A stretch of DNA of 9,737 nucleotides from a bacterium (GTDB lineage Bacteria > RBG-13-66-14), in NCBI GenBank assembly GCA_021107695.1, contig JAIOSI010000202.1, forward strand, positions 1-9,737, in the 5' to 3' direction. The number at the start of each line of letters is the position of its first letter. Within the stretch, counting starts at the first letter, position 1. Shown piece by piece: positions 5,679-9,737 of this stretch. The notes under the pieces are model-generated. The model did not search any database and was not told the origin of the DNA. It saw nothing but the letters and a program-made list of their open reading frames with translations. A program made the position numbers and the translations under genes.

Positions 5679-5866
5679 CGGCGCAGTGCGCTGTACCACA
5701 CCTTCGCAGCTAACCTGTAAACTGGTAACGCTTATCCCTGCATTTTCGACCAGTAGCAGGTCAGTGAATTTCCAGCGGGTGATATTAAGGTTTTCTGGGC
5801 GAAGCCCAGCTCTATGTGCAGCTTTAAGCTGCCTCCTGCTGGTCGCTCGTAAATCTGGTGTAAACG

Positions 5867-5901
5867 TTGTAGGGGCCGACCTTTAGGTCGGTCCGTGAAA
5901 C
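5867..5901 (+). repeat. 35-bp dispersed repeat, copy A (partner at 9080-9114)
   Basis: It begins TTGTAGGGG, contains the hairpin CCGACC-TTTA-GGTCGG, and ends GGTCCGTGAAAC. The copy at 9080-9114 matches at 32 of 35 positions in the same orientation. The three differences all lie in the left stem, so copy B's hairpin is damaged. The left arm GTAGGG is shared with the other palindromes of the window, but the right arm is TCCGTGAAAC instead of CCCTAC. Confidence 0.8.
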
Positions 5902-5967
5902 GACAATGGGGGTTAAAAAGAGCGCAGCACGCTGCGCCCTTACGGATTAACATTCTCACGATATCGT

Positions 5968-5994
5968 AAGGGCAACCACCGATGGTTGCCCTTT
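5968..5994. terminator. 11-bp hairpin between convergent genes, possible terminator
   Basis: AAGGGCAACCA, loop CCGA and TGGTTGCCCTT form a perfect 11-bp stem. It lies 14 bp past the stop of the minus-strand gene 6331-6008. On the plus strand a T-rich tail follows; on the minus strand no U-tract follows. It could therefore end plus-strand readthrough from the subtilase, or simply be another member of the local palindrome family (flanks GTAAGGG/CCCTT). Confidence 0.5.
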
Positions 5995-6007
5995 GTCTGT
6001 TCTGTGT

Positions 6008-6331
6008 TTAGGCTGGTGGGTGGAGGGGGTCGTCCATCGGCTCGGTCTCGGTGTTGGCAAGATAAGCACAGCCGCGATGATAGTGCAGGAACAGCTCATC
6101 CTCACCACGAAGAAGGTCAAGAATAAGCGGCAGGCGGTCAACCGACTGGTACATGATGATTTCATCGTTGTTGCGACGGTCGGTGGTCATCAGTTCGTCA
6201 TCAAAGAAGATGATCCAGCCAACGGTTTTACTCAGGTGCTTGAGCCGGATGAGGGCGCGCTTCGGCTCGAACTCACTGGTTCCGGCAAAGTGCAGCTCGT
6301 ACTCGGTCAGCGGCTTAACGATGGCTTGCAT
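6008..6331 (-). CDS. small hypothetical cytoplasmic protein (107 aa)
   Basis: I do not recognise the family. ATG 6331-6329 is preceded by a GGGGA-type weak SD. Codon choice (GAG, CTG, ATC, ACC, GAC) matches the sure genes of the window, which favours this frame over the open frame on the opposite strand. The protein has no signal peptide or membrane segment. It alternates hydrophobic and charged strands (RALIRLKHLSKTVGWIIFFDD; EIIMYQSVDRLPLILDLLRG), with a helix-like LPLILDLLRGEDELF and a polar, proline-rich tail (TETEPMDDPLHPPA). A single Cys (88) and several His (14, 32, 83, 85, 104) give no clear metal site. It lies 214 bp downstream of the TlpA-like gene 7115-6546 on the same strand, separated by hairpins, so it is probably its own transcript. 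Function unknown. Confidence 0.72.
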   Translation of the reverse strand: MQAIVKPLTEYELHFAGTSEFEPKRALIRLKHLSKTVGWIIFFDDELMTTDRRNNDEIIMYQSVDRLPLILDLLRGEDELFLHYHRGCAYLANTETEPMDDPLHPPA

Positions 6332-6442
6332 GGTTGTCCCCAGGTTATGGTTATTGCGTAGTTCTCTCAGAAGGGGGAAGGCTAACTCAAAATCGTCTGG
6401 ATGACAAGAGGCGAGGCTATCCTAAACTCCTGATACTTTAAC

Positions 6443-6480
6443 GGCGGGGATTTTTGCCGATGAAGCAATCCCCGCCCTAC
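6443..6480. repeat. palindromic element with GGCGGGGAT arms
   Basis: GGCGGGGAT (6443-6451) pairs with ATCCCCGCC (6468-6476), and an inner TTGC/GCAA extends the stem; CTAC completes the CCCTAC arm. The right flank CCCGCCCTACATT is identical to that of the element at 9137-9162. It lies in the 214-bp gap 6332-6545, which has no gene. An imperfect inverted repeat GGCGAAC...GTTCGCGCC (6502-6535) follows, close to the stop of the TlpA-like gene, and may help end its transcript. Confidence 0.75.
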
Positions 6481-6545
6481 ATTTACACCTTACGTATTCA
6501 TGGCGAACACCAATCTCACTGATTCGGTTCGCGCCTGTGGGTAGT

Positions 6546-7115
6546 TTAGTTGGCGTATTTCTCCATGAGGGCGAGGAAGGTGGCGTAGTCCCGCGAGCCG
6601 GTGATGACCTCGCCGAAGCTGCCGTCGGGGGCGATAACGAAGGTGGAGGGAATCGCCTCATGGTAGTAGTAGCCGAGGACTTCGCGGAAGTTGTCGAGCT
6701 GGTCGTAGGCGATGACCGGATAGTCGATGTTCATCTCGGCGACAAAACCGGGCAGTACGTCGGCGGCGTTCTGGTCTTCACCGATGCCGACGATGACCAT
6801 CTGGGTTGCTTCGTTTTTGCTCAGGCGGTTCAGATCGGGAATCTCTGCTTTGCAGGGCGGACACCAGGTGGCGAAGAAGTTAAGGAAGACGACCTTACCC
6901 CGCAGCTCGGAGAGGTCAAAATGTCCCCCGTCCAGGGTGGGACCGGACACATTGAGAGCCTCGACGGAGTCGGCGGTGTTATCGGTGGTACTGGGGGTTG
7001 CGTCGGTGCCGGATTCAGTGGTGTCGGTAATTTCTGTCTCTGGTCGAGGTTCCTCGGTGCAGGCAGCCAGCAGGAACAGCCCGGCGATCAGCAGGGTAGT
7101 TAAGAAAATACGCAT
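6546..7115 (-). CDS. TlpA/ResA-like thioredoxin-fold lipoprotein, WCPPC active site
   Basis: The product is 189 residues. ATG 7115-7113 follows an SD-like AAGGA about 5 nt upstream. The signal peptide ends in lipobox LAAC, Cys19. A Thr/Glu/Asp-rich tether (20-52) follows, then a TlpA/AhpC-TSA thioredoxin domain. The motif FFATWCPPCKAEIPDL places the redox cysteines at 85 and 88, the cis-proline is Pro156 (IPSTFVIAPDG), and the GEDQN segment is typical of the family. Such proteins act outside the cytoplasmic membrane, usually reducing disulfides in apocytochromes c or other exported proteins; the substrate here is unknown. It is the second of two tandem TlpA-like genes, 54 bp after 7709-7170, with a terminator-like hairpin in the gap. 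Dimension, motif set and lipobox are all normal, so the family call is safe; ResA versus general TlpA cannot be settled. Confidence 0.93.
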   Translation of the reverse strand: MRIFLTTLLIAGLFLLAACTEEPRPETEITDTTESGTDATPSTTDNTADSVEALNVSGPTLDGGHFDLSELRGKVVFLNFFATWCPPCKAEIPDLNRLSKNEATQMVIVGIGEDQNAADVLPGFVAEMNIDYPVIAYDQLDNFREVLGYYYHEAIPSTFVIAPDGSFGEVITGSRDYATFLALMEKYAN

Positions 7116-7131
7116 ATACTTCCTTTTAAGA

Positions 7132-7155
7132 AAGGGGTCGCCGAAACGACCCCTT
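7132..7155. terminator. terminator or attenuator hairpin between the two TlpA-like genes
   Basis: AAGGGGTCG (7132-7140), loop CCGAAA and CGACCCCTT (7147-7155) make a perfect 9-bp stem. On the minus strand a short TTCTT follows, only a few nt before the SD of the downstream TlpA-like gene, so it may lower rather than abolish expression of that gene. On the plus strand TTGTTTT follows, making that direction at least as terminator-like. Confidence 0.6.
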
Positions 7156-7169
7156 GTTTTCGTAAATAG

Positions 7170-7709
7170 TTACTCAGGCAGGTTGTCGGTAATAACCTTC
7201 TCGAAGGTCTCTTTGGACTGCGAGCCGACGAGAACGCTGACCAGCTTACCGTCAGGAGCGACGATGAAGGTGGTCGGAATCCCGGTGTGGATGTAGAACT
7301 CCCAGGCGGGGTCGTTGGAAACGAAAGGCTCCATACCCGCCAGCAGCACCGGTTGATCCATGCTGAGGTCGTCCACGATGATCTGTGCCGTCGCCTCGGT
7401 AGTATCCTCGGTAAGGAAGAGCAGGGTGAAACCCTGATCTCCGTACTTGTGCGCCAGCTCGAGCATGTGGGGGATTTCCTCGCGGCAGGGGTCGCACCAG
7501 GAGGCGAAGAAGTTGATGAAGATAACATCGCCGTCGTAGTCGGAGAGTTTGTACATTTCACCGTCGAGACCCTTTGCCTCGAAGTCCAGCACTGGCTCGC
7601 CAATGGTGGCTTTGGTAGGCACTTCACCTTCGGCAGTGTCGTCGCCACAGGCAGACAGGAACGCCGCTGCAAGGATCAGCATCAGCGCGAGTAGTAGATA
7701 CCGTTTCAT
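7170..7709 (-). CDS. TlpA/ResA-like thioredoxin-fold lipoprotein, WCDPC active site
   Basis: The product is 179 residues from ATG 7709-7707, chosen because AAGGAG lies about 6 nt upstream and it begins a normal signal peptide (MKRYLLLALMLILAAA). A further in-frame ATG at 7736 would add nine residues but has no SD. Lipobox LSAC gives Cys21. The thioredoxin domain has FFASWCDPCREEIPHM (Cys72, Cys75), cis-Pro145 (GIPTTFIVAPDG) and a C-terminal helix (SKETFEKVI). Asp replaces the first Pro of the usual WCPPC, a change that alters redox potential in this fold. It is probably a periplasm-facing thiol-disulfide oxidoreductase tethered to a membrane. It is a paralogue of the gene 54 bp downstream, suggesting tandem duplication or paired function. 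A 73-nt inverted-repeat element (7734-7806) sits just upstream of the SD. Confidence 0.93.
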   Translation of the reverse strand: MKRYLLLALMLILAAAFLSACGDDTAEGEVPTKATIGEPVLDFEAKGLDGEMYKLSDYDGDVIFINFFASWCDPCREEIPHMLELAHKYGDQGFTLLFLTEDTTEATAQIIVDDLSMDQPVLLAGMEPFVSNDPAWEFYIHTGIPTTFIVAPDGKLVSVLVGSQSKETFEKVITDNLPE

Positions 7710-7733
7710 CGAAAGCTCCTTAAAGCAGGCATA

Positions 7734-7806
7734 CAAAGGTTAGGTGAACAAGAGATACGTTAAGCCGCCCGGAAGGTTCCGGAGACTTTTGCATAACTAA
7801 CCTTTG
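7734..7806 (-). promoter_or_regulatory. structured 5'-leader element before the WCDPC TlpA-like gene
   Basis: CAAAGGTTAG (7734-7743) and CTAACCTTTG (7797-7806) form a perfect 10-bp closing stem around 53 nt. Inside, read on the minus strand, AAGTC (7788-7784) pairs with GGCTT (7766-7762, one G-U), and CCGGAA pairs with TTCCGG (7782-7769). This gives a closing stem plus an inner hairpin. The element ends 25 nt before the ATG, just 5' of the SD. It matches no riboswitch class I know. It could control translation or stability of the mRNA, or be a mobile palindromic insertion. Confidence 0.5.
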
Positions 7807-7952
7807 ATCTCGTACGTCCGGTCTTTGCACACTTTTCGCCGTTCTGTAATGTACTCCACTAGTTATCGTTTCAGAAACTCTAATGCACCTGCAACGATCT
7901 CGTGGATTAGCGAAAAGTCGGAGTCAACGAGTTATTCAAAGGTCTCTTGCGG

Positions 7953-8174
7953 TTATTTCTTGTCTGCCTCTTCCTTCTTCATGCCGTACTTCTTCAGGTA
8001 ACGCTCAACGCGACCAGCGGAATCGAGAATCTTTTGCTTGCCGGTGTAGAAGGGATGGCAGTTCGAGCAGATCTCAACCCGCAGCTCTTTGGAGGTCGAG
8101 CGGGTGTGGGTCTGATGACCACAGGCACAGGTGATCGTGGTCTCTTCATACTTGGGGTGAATCTTGGCACGCAT
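7953..8174 (-). CDS. rpmE: 50S ribosomal protein L31 (bL31), zinc-binding type
   Basis: The product is 73 residues, the usual bL31 length. It has the family's N-terminus ([11 protein letters not shown]) and the core [30 protein letters not shown]. The four zinc ligands are present: Cys16 and Cys18 (CAC), Cys36 and Cys39 (CSNC), which define the C+ type used when zinc is sufficient. ATG 8174-8172 has a clear SD (CAGGAG, 5 nt spacer). It binds near the central protuberance of the large subunit and bridges to the small subunit. The neighbours (lamin-tail protein upstream, TlpA-like lipoprotein downstream) are not the usual rpmE neighbours such as rho or prfA. The 139-bp upstream gap holds a degenerate 28-bp palindrome and a weak promoter candidate. 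No terminator is evident after the stop. Confidence 0.98.
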   Translation of the reverse strand: MRAKIHPKYEETTITCACGHQTHTRSTSKELRVEICSNCHPFYTGKQKILDSAGRVERYLKKYGMKKEEADKK

Positions 8175-8222
8175 GGTAACTCCTGAGTGTCGTTTATGCT
8201 GTTTTGGGTTAGTTGTGGGTTT

Positions 8223-8250
8223 GTAGGAACACGGCGCGCCGTACCCCTAC
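8223..8250. repeat. degenerate 28-bp palindrome in rpmE leader
   Basis: GTAGGAACACGGCG is followed by CGCCGTACCCCTAC. The halves are complementary except at three positions left of the centre. It has the same length and arms as the perfect palindrome at 737-764, and the same ACACGGC word. It would lie in the rpmE 5' leader if transcription starts at the candidate promoter 8297-8269. Confidence 0.7.
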
Positions 8251-8268
8251 GGTGGTCATCGTTTCCGT

Positions 8269-8297
8269 AATATTGTCATGATTAAGACGCTAGCCAA
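8269..8297 (-). promoter_or_regulatory. weak promoter candidate for rpmE
   Basis: TTGGCT (8297-8292) and AATATT (8274-8269) lie 17 bp apart on the minus strand; each matches the consensus at 4 of 6 positions. rpmE could instead be read from the promoter of the upstream lamin-tail gene. Confidence 0.3.
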
Positions 8298-8313
8298 CGA
8301 GATAATAGCCGCC

Positions 8314-8754
8314 TTAACCCGGATTTGCCATTCGAGTGTACCTAAATGAGTCGAAGTAGCTCTGAGGGTCGTTTTCATACTCGGCACGGTTGGCGTAGAG
8401 GAAGGCAACACCTTCATCTACACTCCAGATGTATTCCTTACGCTGGAGGAAGACCCGGGTCGCCTCATCGGCAATATAGCACCGCGCCGGATCCACCGGG
8501 CTGTCCGGCTCTCCGGTAAAGACCAGCATCGACTGCCCCCGCCGCAGAATCAACGTCTCCCGCCCGGGAAGGTTGATGGAGAATTCGTATCCGCCGGAGT
8601 TGATGATGAAGTAACCAGCGATATTCACCGGAAGCTCGGAGACATTCTGTAGCTCTACCCACTCGGAGTTATAGCGCGGCAATCCCTGGGAGATTCGATA
8701 CTCCTGATGGGAATCGGGATGAATATTGACAATTCTGACCCGGGGACGACGCAT
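8314..8754 (-). CDS. stand-alone lamin-tail-domain (LTD)-like protein without signal peptide
   Basis: The product is 146 residues. ATG 8754-8752 has a GAGGGG SD and a good promoter 37 nt upstream, so the short N-terminus is real. From residue 5 the whole protein follows the LTD immunoglobulin-like pattern: VRIVNIHPD, EWVELQNVSELPVNIAGYFI, YEFSINLPGRETLILRRGQSMLVFTGE, and a final pair of strands VDEGVAFLYANRAEY ... YFDSFRYTR. Bacterial LTDs usually sit in exported multidomain proteins such as nucleases or surface proteins. Here the domain stands alone with a basic start (MRRPRVR) and no signal peptide, so it is predicted cytoplasmic. Extra residues (RCYIADEATRVFLQRKEYIW) between the strands are unusual. 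No catalytic motif is seen; a binding role is inferred. It lies 139 bp upstream of rpmE on the same strand. Confidence 0.82.
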   Translation of the reverse strand: MRRPRVRIVNIHPDSHQEYRISQGLPRYNSEWVELQNVSELPVNIAGYFIINSGGYEFSINLPGRETLILRRGQSMLVFTGEPDSPVDPARCYIADEATRVFLQRKEYIWSVDEGVAFLYANRAEYENDPQSYFDSFRYTRMANPG

Positions 8755-8797
8755 GACAACCCCTCAGTAACTCGACGATACAAATCAGCGGACGGGT

Positions 8798-8826
8798 AGT
8801 TTACCAGCGACATCAACCAAAGTCAA
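8798..8826 (-). promoter_or_regulatory. predicted promoter of the LTD-like gene
   Basis: TTGACT (8826-8821, 5 of 6) and TAAACT (8803-8798, 4 of 6) are separated by exactly 17 bp on the minus strand. Transcription would start near 8791, about 37 nt before the ATG. A 17-bp palindrome GCAACGCA-G-TGCGTTGC (8828-8844) touches the -35 box from upstream and might bind a regulator, although the same word recurs as a repeat. Confidence 0.55.
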
Positions 8827-8831
8827 GGCAA

Positions 8832-8853
8832 CGCAGTGCGTTGCATCACAGGG
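8832..8853 (+). repeat. exact 22-bp repeat, copy 1 (copy 2 at 8995-9016)
   Basis: The sequence begins CGCAGTGCGTTGCATC and ends ACAGGG. It is identical to 8995-9016 in the same orientation, 163 bp apart. A reverse-oriented relative with one change in the first 15 bases lies at 9224-9240, and the shorter GCGCAGTGCGC occurs at 5681-5691 right after the subtilase. Confidence 0.88.
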
Positions 8854-8994
8854 CTGTGCTTCGCCCAGAAAACCCTGGTGTAATTTGCTGGTCGCTGCAT
8901 TACCCCGCATTTGTCTTGGAATAGCGAACGAAGGGAGCGGACAACCTCAAGGTGTTCTGACCGAAGGTCAGTTCTGAGTGCAGCATCATGCTGC

Positions 8995-9016
8995 CGCAGT
9001 GCGTTGCATCACAGGG
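8995..9016 (+). repeat. exact 22-bp repeat, copy 2
   Basis: It is identical to 8832-8853. Different palindromic words border the two copies (GCAGCA-TCA-TGCTGC directly before this one), so only the word itself was duplicated, not a longer unit. Confidence 0.88.
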
Positions 9017-9034
9017 TTAGGGTGAGGGGTAAAA

Positions 9035-9055
9035 GGGCGAATACAAGATTCGCCC
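9035..9055. repeat. palindrome GGGCGAAT-ACAAG-ATTCGCCC
   Basis: A perfect 8-bp stem with a 5-nt loop, preceded by an A run and followed by CCTGCG. It resembles the other G-rich-arm elements of the window, with a different core. Confidence 0.75.
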
Positions 9056-9079
9056 CTGCGAATTAGCATCCATATGGGT

Positions 9080-9114
9080 TTGTAGGGGCGCGCCTTTAGG
9101 TCGGTCCGTGAAAC
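9080..9114 (+). repeat. 35-bp dispersed repeat, copy B
   Basis: It matches 5867-5901 at 32 of 35 positions, same orientation, about 3.2 kb away. The left stem reads CGCGCC instead of CCGACC, so it no longer pairs fully with GGTCGG, while the loop and right half are unchanged. Confidence 0.8.
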
Positions 9115-9136
9115 AGGGATGGCGCTAGAGCTTCAC

Positions 9137-9162
9137 GGCGGGCATTAAAATGCCCGCCCTAC
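9137..9162. repeat. palindromic element GGCGGGCATT-AA-AATGCCCGCC
   Basis: A perfect 10-bp stem with a 2-nt loop, followed by CTAC. The right flank CCCGCCCTACATT is shared with the element at 6443-6480, and the left flanks are alike (ACGGCGGG). Confidence 0.8.
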
Positions 9163-9271
9163 ATTCCGTCTTTAGCGTATCCTGGACATTCTTCAGCTTT
9201 TCTGACCGGAAGGTCAGCCTTGTGATCCAACGCACTGCGCTGCTGTGTTAACATCGCCGCCTGGAGGAGCG

Positions 9272-9737
9272 ATGCCTGATGTTGTGAAAAATCCTCTGTT
9301 GCGCCTGCTCGCCCATCCGGCGGGCTGGCTCTACGCCGTGGGGAGCTACGCCGACCGCCTCCTCGACGGTCTGCGCAGTCGGCTGCGGCTCGGCGGCAGC
9401 GTCATCAGCATCGGCAACATCGCGGTGGGCGGCTCCGGCAAGACCCCCTTCACCCGCTGGCTTGCTGGGGAGCTTACCCGCCGGGGACACAGGGTGGGAG
9501 TAGTTACCCGGGGTTACGGCGGAAGCTGGGCGCGAGGGCATCGTGAGCCAACGCTTGTCAGTCGGGGCGATGGCACAACCCTCCTGAATCCCACGGAGGC
9601 GGGAGACGAAGCGGTCTGGCTGGCAGGGGAGCTGCCCCGTTGCGCCGTGGCGATTGGTCGAATCAAGGCAGCGGCGGCTCGACTCCTGACCCAAGAGACC
9701 GACGCTGAGGTGATTCTCCTCGACGACGGTTTGCAAC
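9272..9737 (+). CDS. lpxK: tetraacyldisaccharide 4'-kinase LpxK, 3' end cut by window
   Basis: The frame is open from ATG 9272 through 155 codons to the window edge; the full protein is usually about 310-360 residues. SD GGAGG lies 4 nt upstream. LpxK phosphorylates the 4' position of the lipid A disaccharide precursor using ATP, at the inner face of the cytoplasmic membrane. Family marks in order: a hydrophobic N-terminal helix (HPAGWLYAVGSYADRLLD); the P-loop GNIAVGGSGKTP (48-59, Lys57-Thr58) with the variant spacing typical of LpxK; VVTRGYGGSW (about 83-92); AGDEAVWLA; and DDGLQ at 151-155, the start of the DDGLQH catalytic motif. The gene marks the organism as a lipid A-making diderm. It is transcribed away from the LTD-like gene across the repeat-rich region. 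Confidence 0.96.
   Translation, partial: MPDVVKNPLLRLLAHPAGWLYAVGSYADRLLDGLRSRLRLGGSVISIGNIAVGGSGKTPFTRWLAGELTRRGHRVGVVTRGYGGSWARGHREPTLVSRGDGTTLLNPTEAGDEAVWLAGELPRCAVAIGRIKAAAARLLTQETDAEVILLDDGLQ

Larger units (their letters stand above)
5679..6007. repeat. gene-free region packed with short palindromic words
   Basis: There are 329 bases between the subtilase and the next minus-strand gene, with no credible ORF. It holds several perfect small palindromes: CTGGGC-GAA-GCCCAG (5795-5809), GCAGCTT-T-AAGCTGC (5818-5832), CCGACC-TTTA-GGTCGG (5876-5891), GCGCAGC-AC-GCTGCGC (5922-5937) and the 11-bp-stem hairpin at 5968-5993. GGTTTTCTGGGCGAAGC (5789-5805) recurs inverted at 8858-8874. TGCTGGTCGCT (5837-5847) and CTGGTGTAA (5855-5863) recur at 8886-8896 and 8875-8883 in swapped order. 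No recognisable U-tract terminator for the subtilase is seen. Confidence 0.75.
8755..9271. repeat. 517-bp divergent intergenic region built of repeated palindromic words
   Basis: No gene is credible here. Besides the LTD promoter it contains these palindromes in order: GCAACGCA-G-TGCGTTGC (8828-8844), CTGACC-GAA-GGTCAG (8957-8971), GCAGCA-TCA-TGCTGC (8980-8994), GGGCGAAT/ATTCGCCC (9035-9055), copy B of the 35-bp repeat (9080-9114), GGCGGGCATT/AATGCCCGCC (9137-9158) and CTGACC-GGAA-GGTCAG (9202-9217). An inverted relative of the CGCAGTGCGTTG word ends the region (9224-9240). No convincing lpxK promoter could be picked out. Confidence 0.75.

Noticed and set aside
5679..5886. Short plus-strand frame of 66 codons after the subtilase
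   Set aside because: It is made up of repeat words and palindromes and has no SD or protein-like composition.
5993..6361. 122-codon plus-strand frame opposite the small hypothetical protein
   Set aside because: The minus frame has codon usage matching the certain genes of the window and a more protein-like sequence; the plus frame starts inside a hairpin tail without an SD.
7734..7806. tRNA-like element, because it is 73 nt with a long terminal stem
   Set aside because: There is no T-arm GGTTCGA-type sequence and no anticodon arm on either strand, and the 10-bp closing stem is too long for an acceptor stem.
7801..7952. Protein-like reading in frame after the rpmE stop (LVDSDFSLIHEIV..., VEYITERRK...), suggesting an extended or recoded L31
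   Set aside because: It is interrupted by two TAA codons in about 45 codons, close to the chance rate, and has no start with an SD. L31 is already full length.
8827..9240. CRISPR-like array, because of repeated 15-22 bp palindromic words
   Set aside because: Spacing is irregular, copies occur on both strands, words differ from one another, and no cas gene is present.
9248..9736. 162-codon minus-strand open frame at the right edge
   Set aside because: It is antisense to lpxK, which shows the P-loop and DDGLQ motifs. The antisense translation has no recognisable features.

Overview
The window looks like a chromosomal segment of an uncultured, diderm (Gram-negative-type) bacterium, most plausibly from a candidate phylum related to the FCB group. 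The evidence is an lpxK gene (lipid A synthesis, so an outer membrane), a secreted subtilase ending in a FlgD/type-A-sorting-like C-terminal domain (PNP, DLAGR and GVYLY motifs), several lipoproteins with LTAC/LAAC/LSAC lipoboxes, and a secreted nidogen-like beta-sandwich protein. Exact taxonomy cannot be read from the sequence. Base composition is moderately GC-rich in most genes and clearly AT-rich in the mature parts of two small lipoproteins. No rRNA, tRNA, CRISPR array, transposase or phage gene is seen.

Layout. 1-1343 (minus): a 5' fragment of a membrane polyferredoxin-like protein lies downstream of a SatP/YaaH acetate transporter; a perfect 28-bp palindrome separates them. 1711-2731 (plus): two paralogous lipoproteins share a nearly identical 35-codon leader but have strongly diverged mature domains; each is followed by a hairpin terminator. 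2799-3536 (minus): a secreted nidogen-like protein with an awkward start site. 3711-5678 (plus): a secreted subtilisin-like protease. 5679-6007: gene-free and rich in short palindromes. 6008-8754 (minus): a small unrecognised protein, two TlpA-like thioredoxin lipoproteins in tandem, ribosomal protein L31 (rpmE), and a stand-alone lamin-tail-domain protein with its own good promoter. 8755-9271: a second palindrome-rich intergenic region. 9272-9737 (plus): the first 155 codons of lpxK.

How the genes work together. This is not one pathway. The common theme is the cell envelope and secretome: lipoproteins, periplasmic redox proteins, secreted beta-sandwich and protease proteins, lipid A kinase and membrane transport, with housekeeping rpmE among them. 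The two adjacent TlpA-like lipoproteins could handle thiol-disulfide chemistry for exported cysteine-containing proteins, such as the nidogen-like protein with four mature cysteines; that link is inference.

The features most worth a second look are: (i) the lipoprotein pair, in which the leader is better conserved than the cargo; (ii) intergenic regions built from a small vocabulary of 9-35 nt palindromic words reused in different orders and orientations; (iii) a 73-nt symmetrical structured element directly before the ribosome binding site of a TlpA-like gene; and (iv) a hairpin against the nominal GTG start of the nidogen-like gene that points to a possible ATA start. Two genuine genes, cut by the window edges at 1-705 (minus) and 9272-9737 (plus), are easy to miss.
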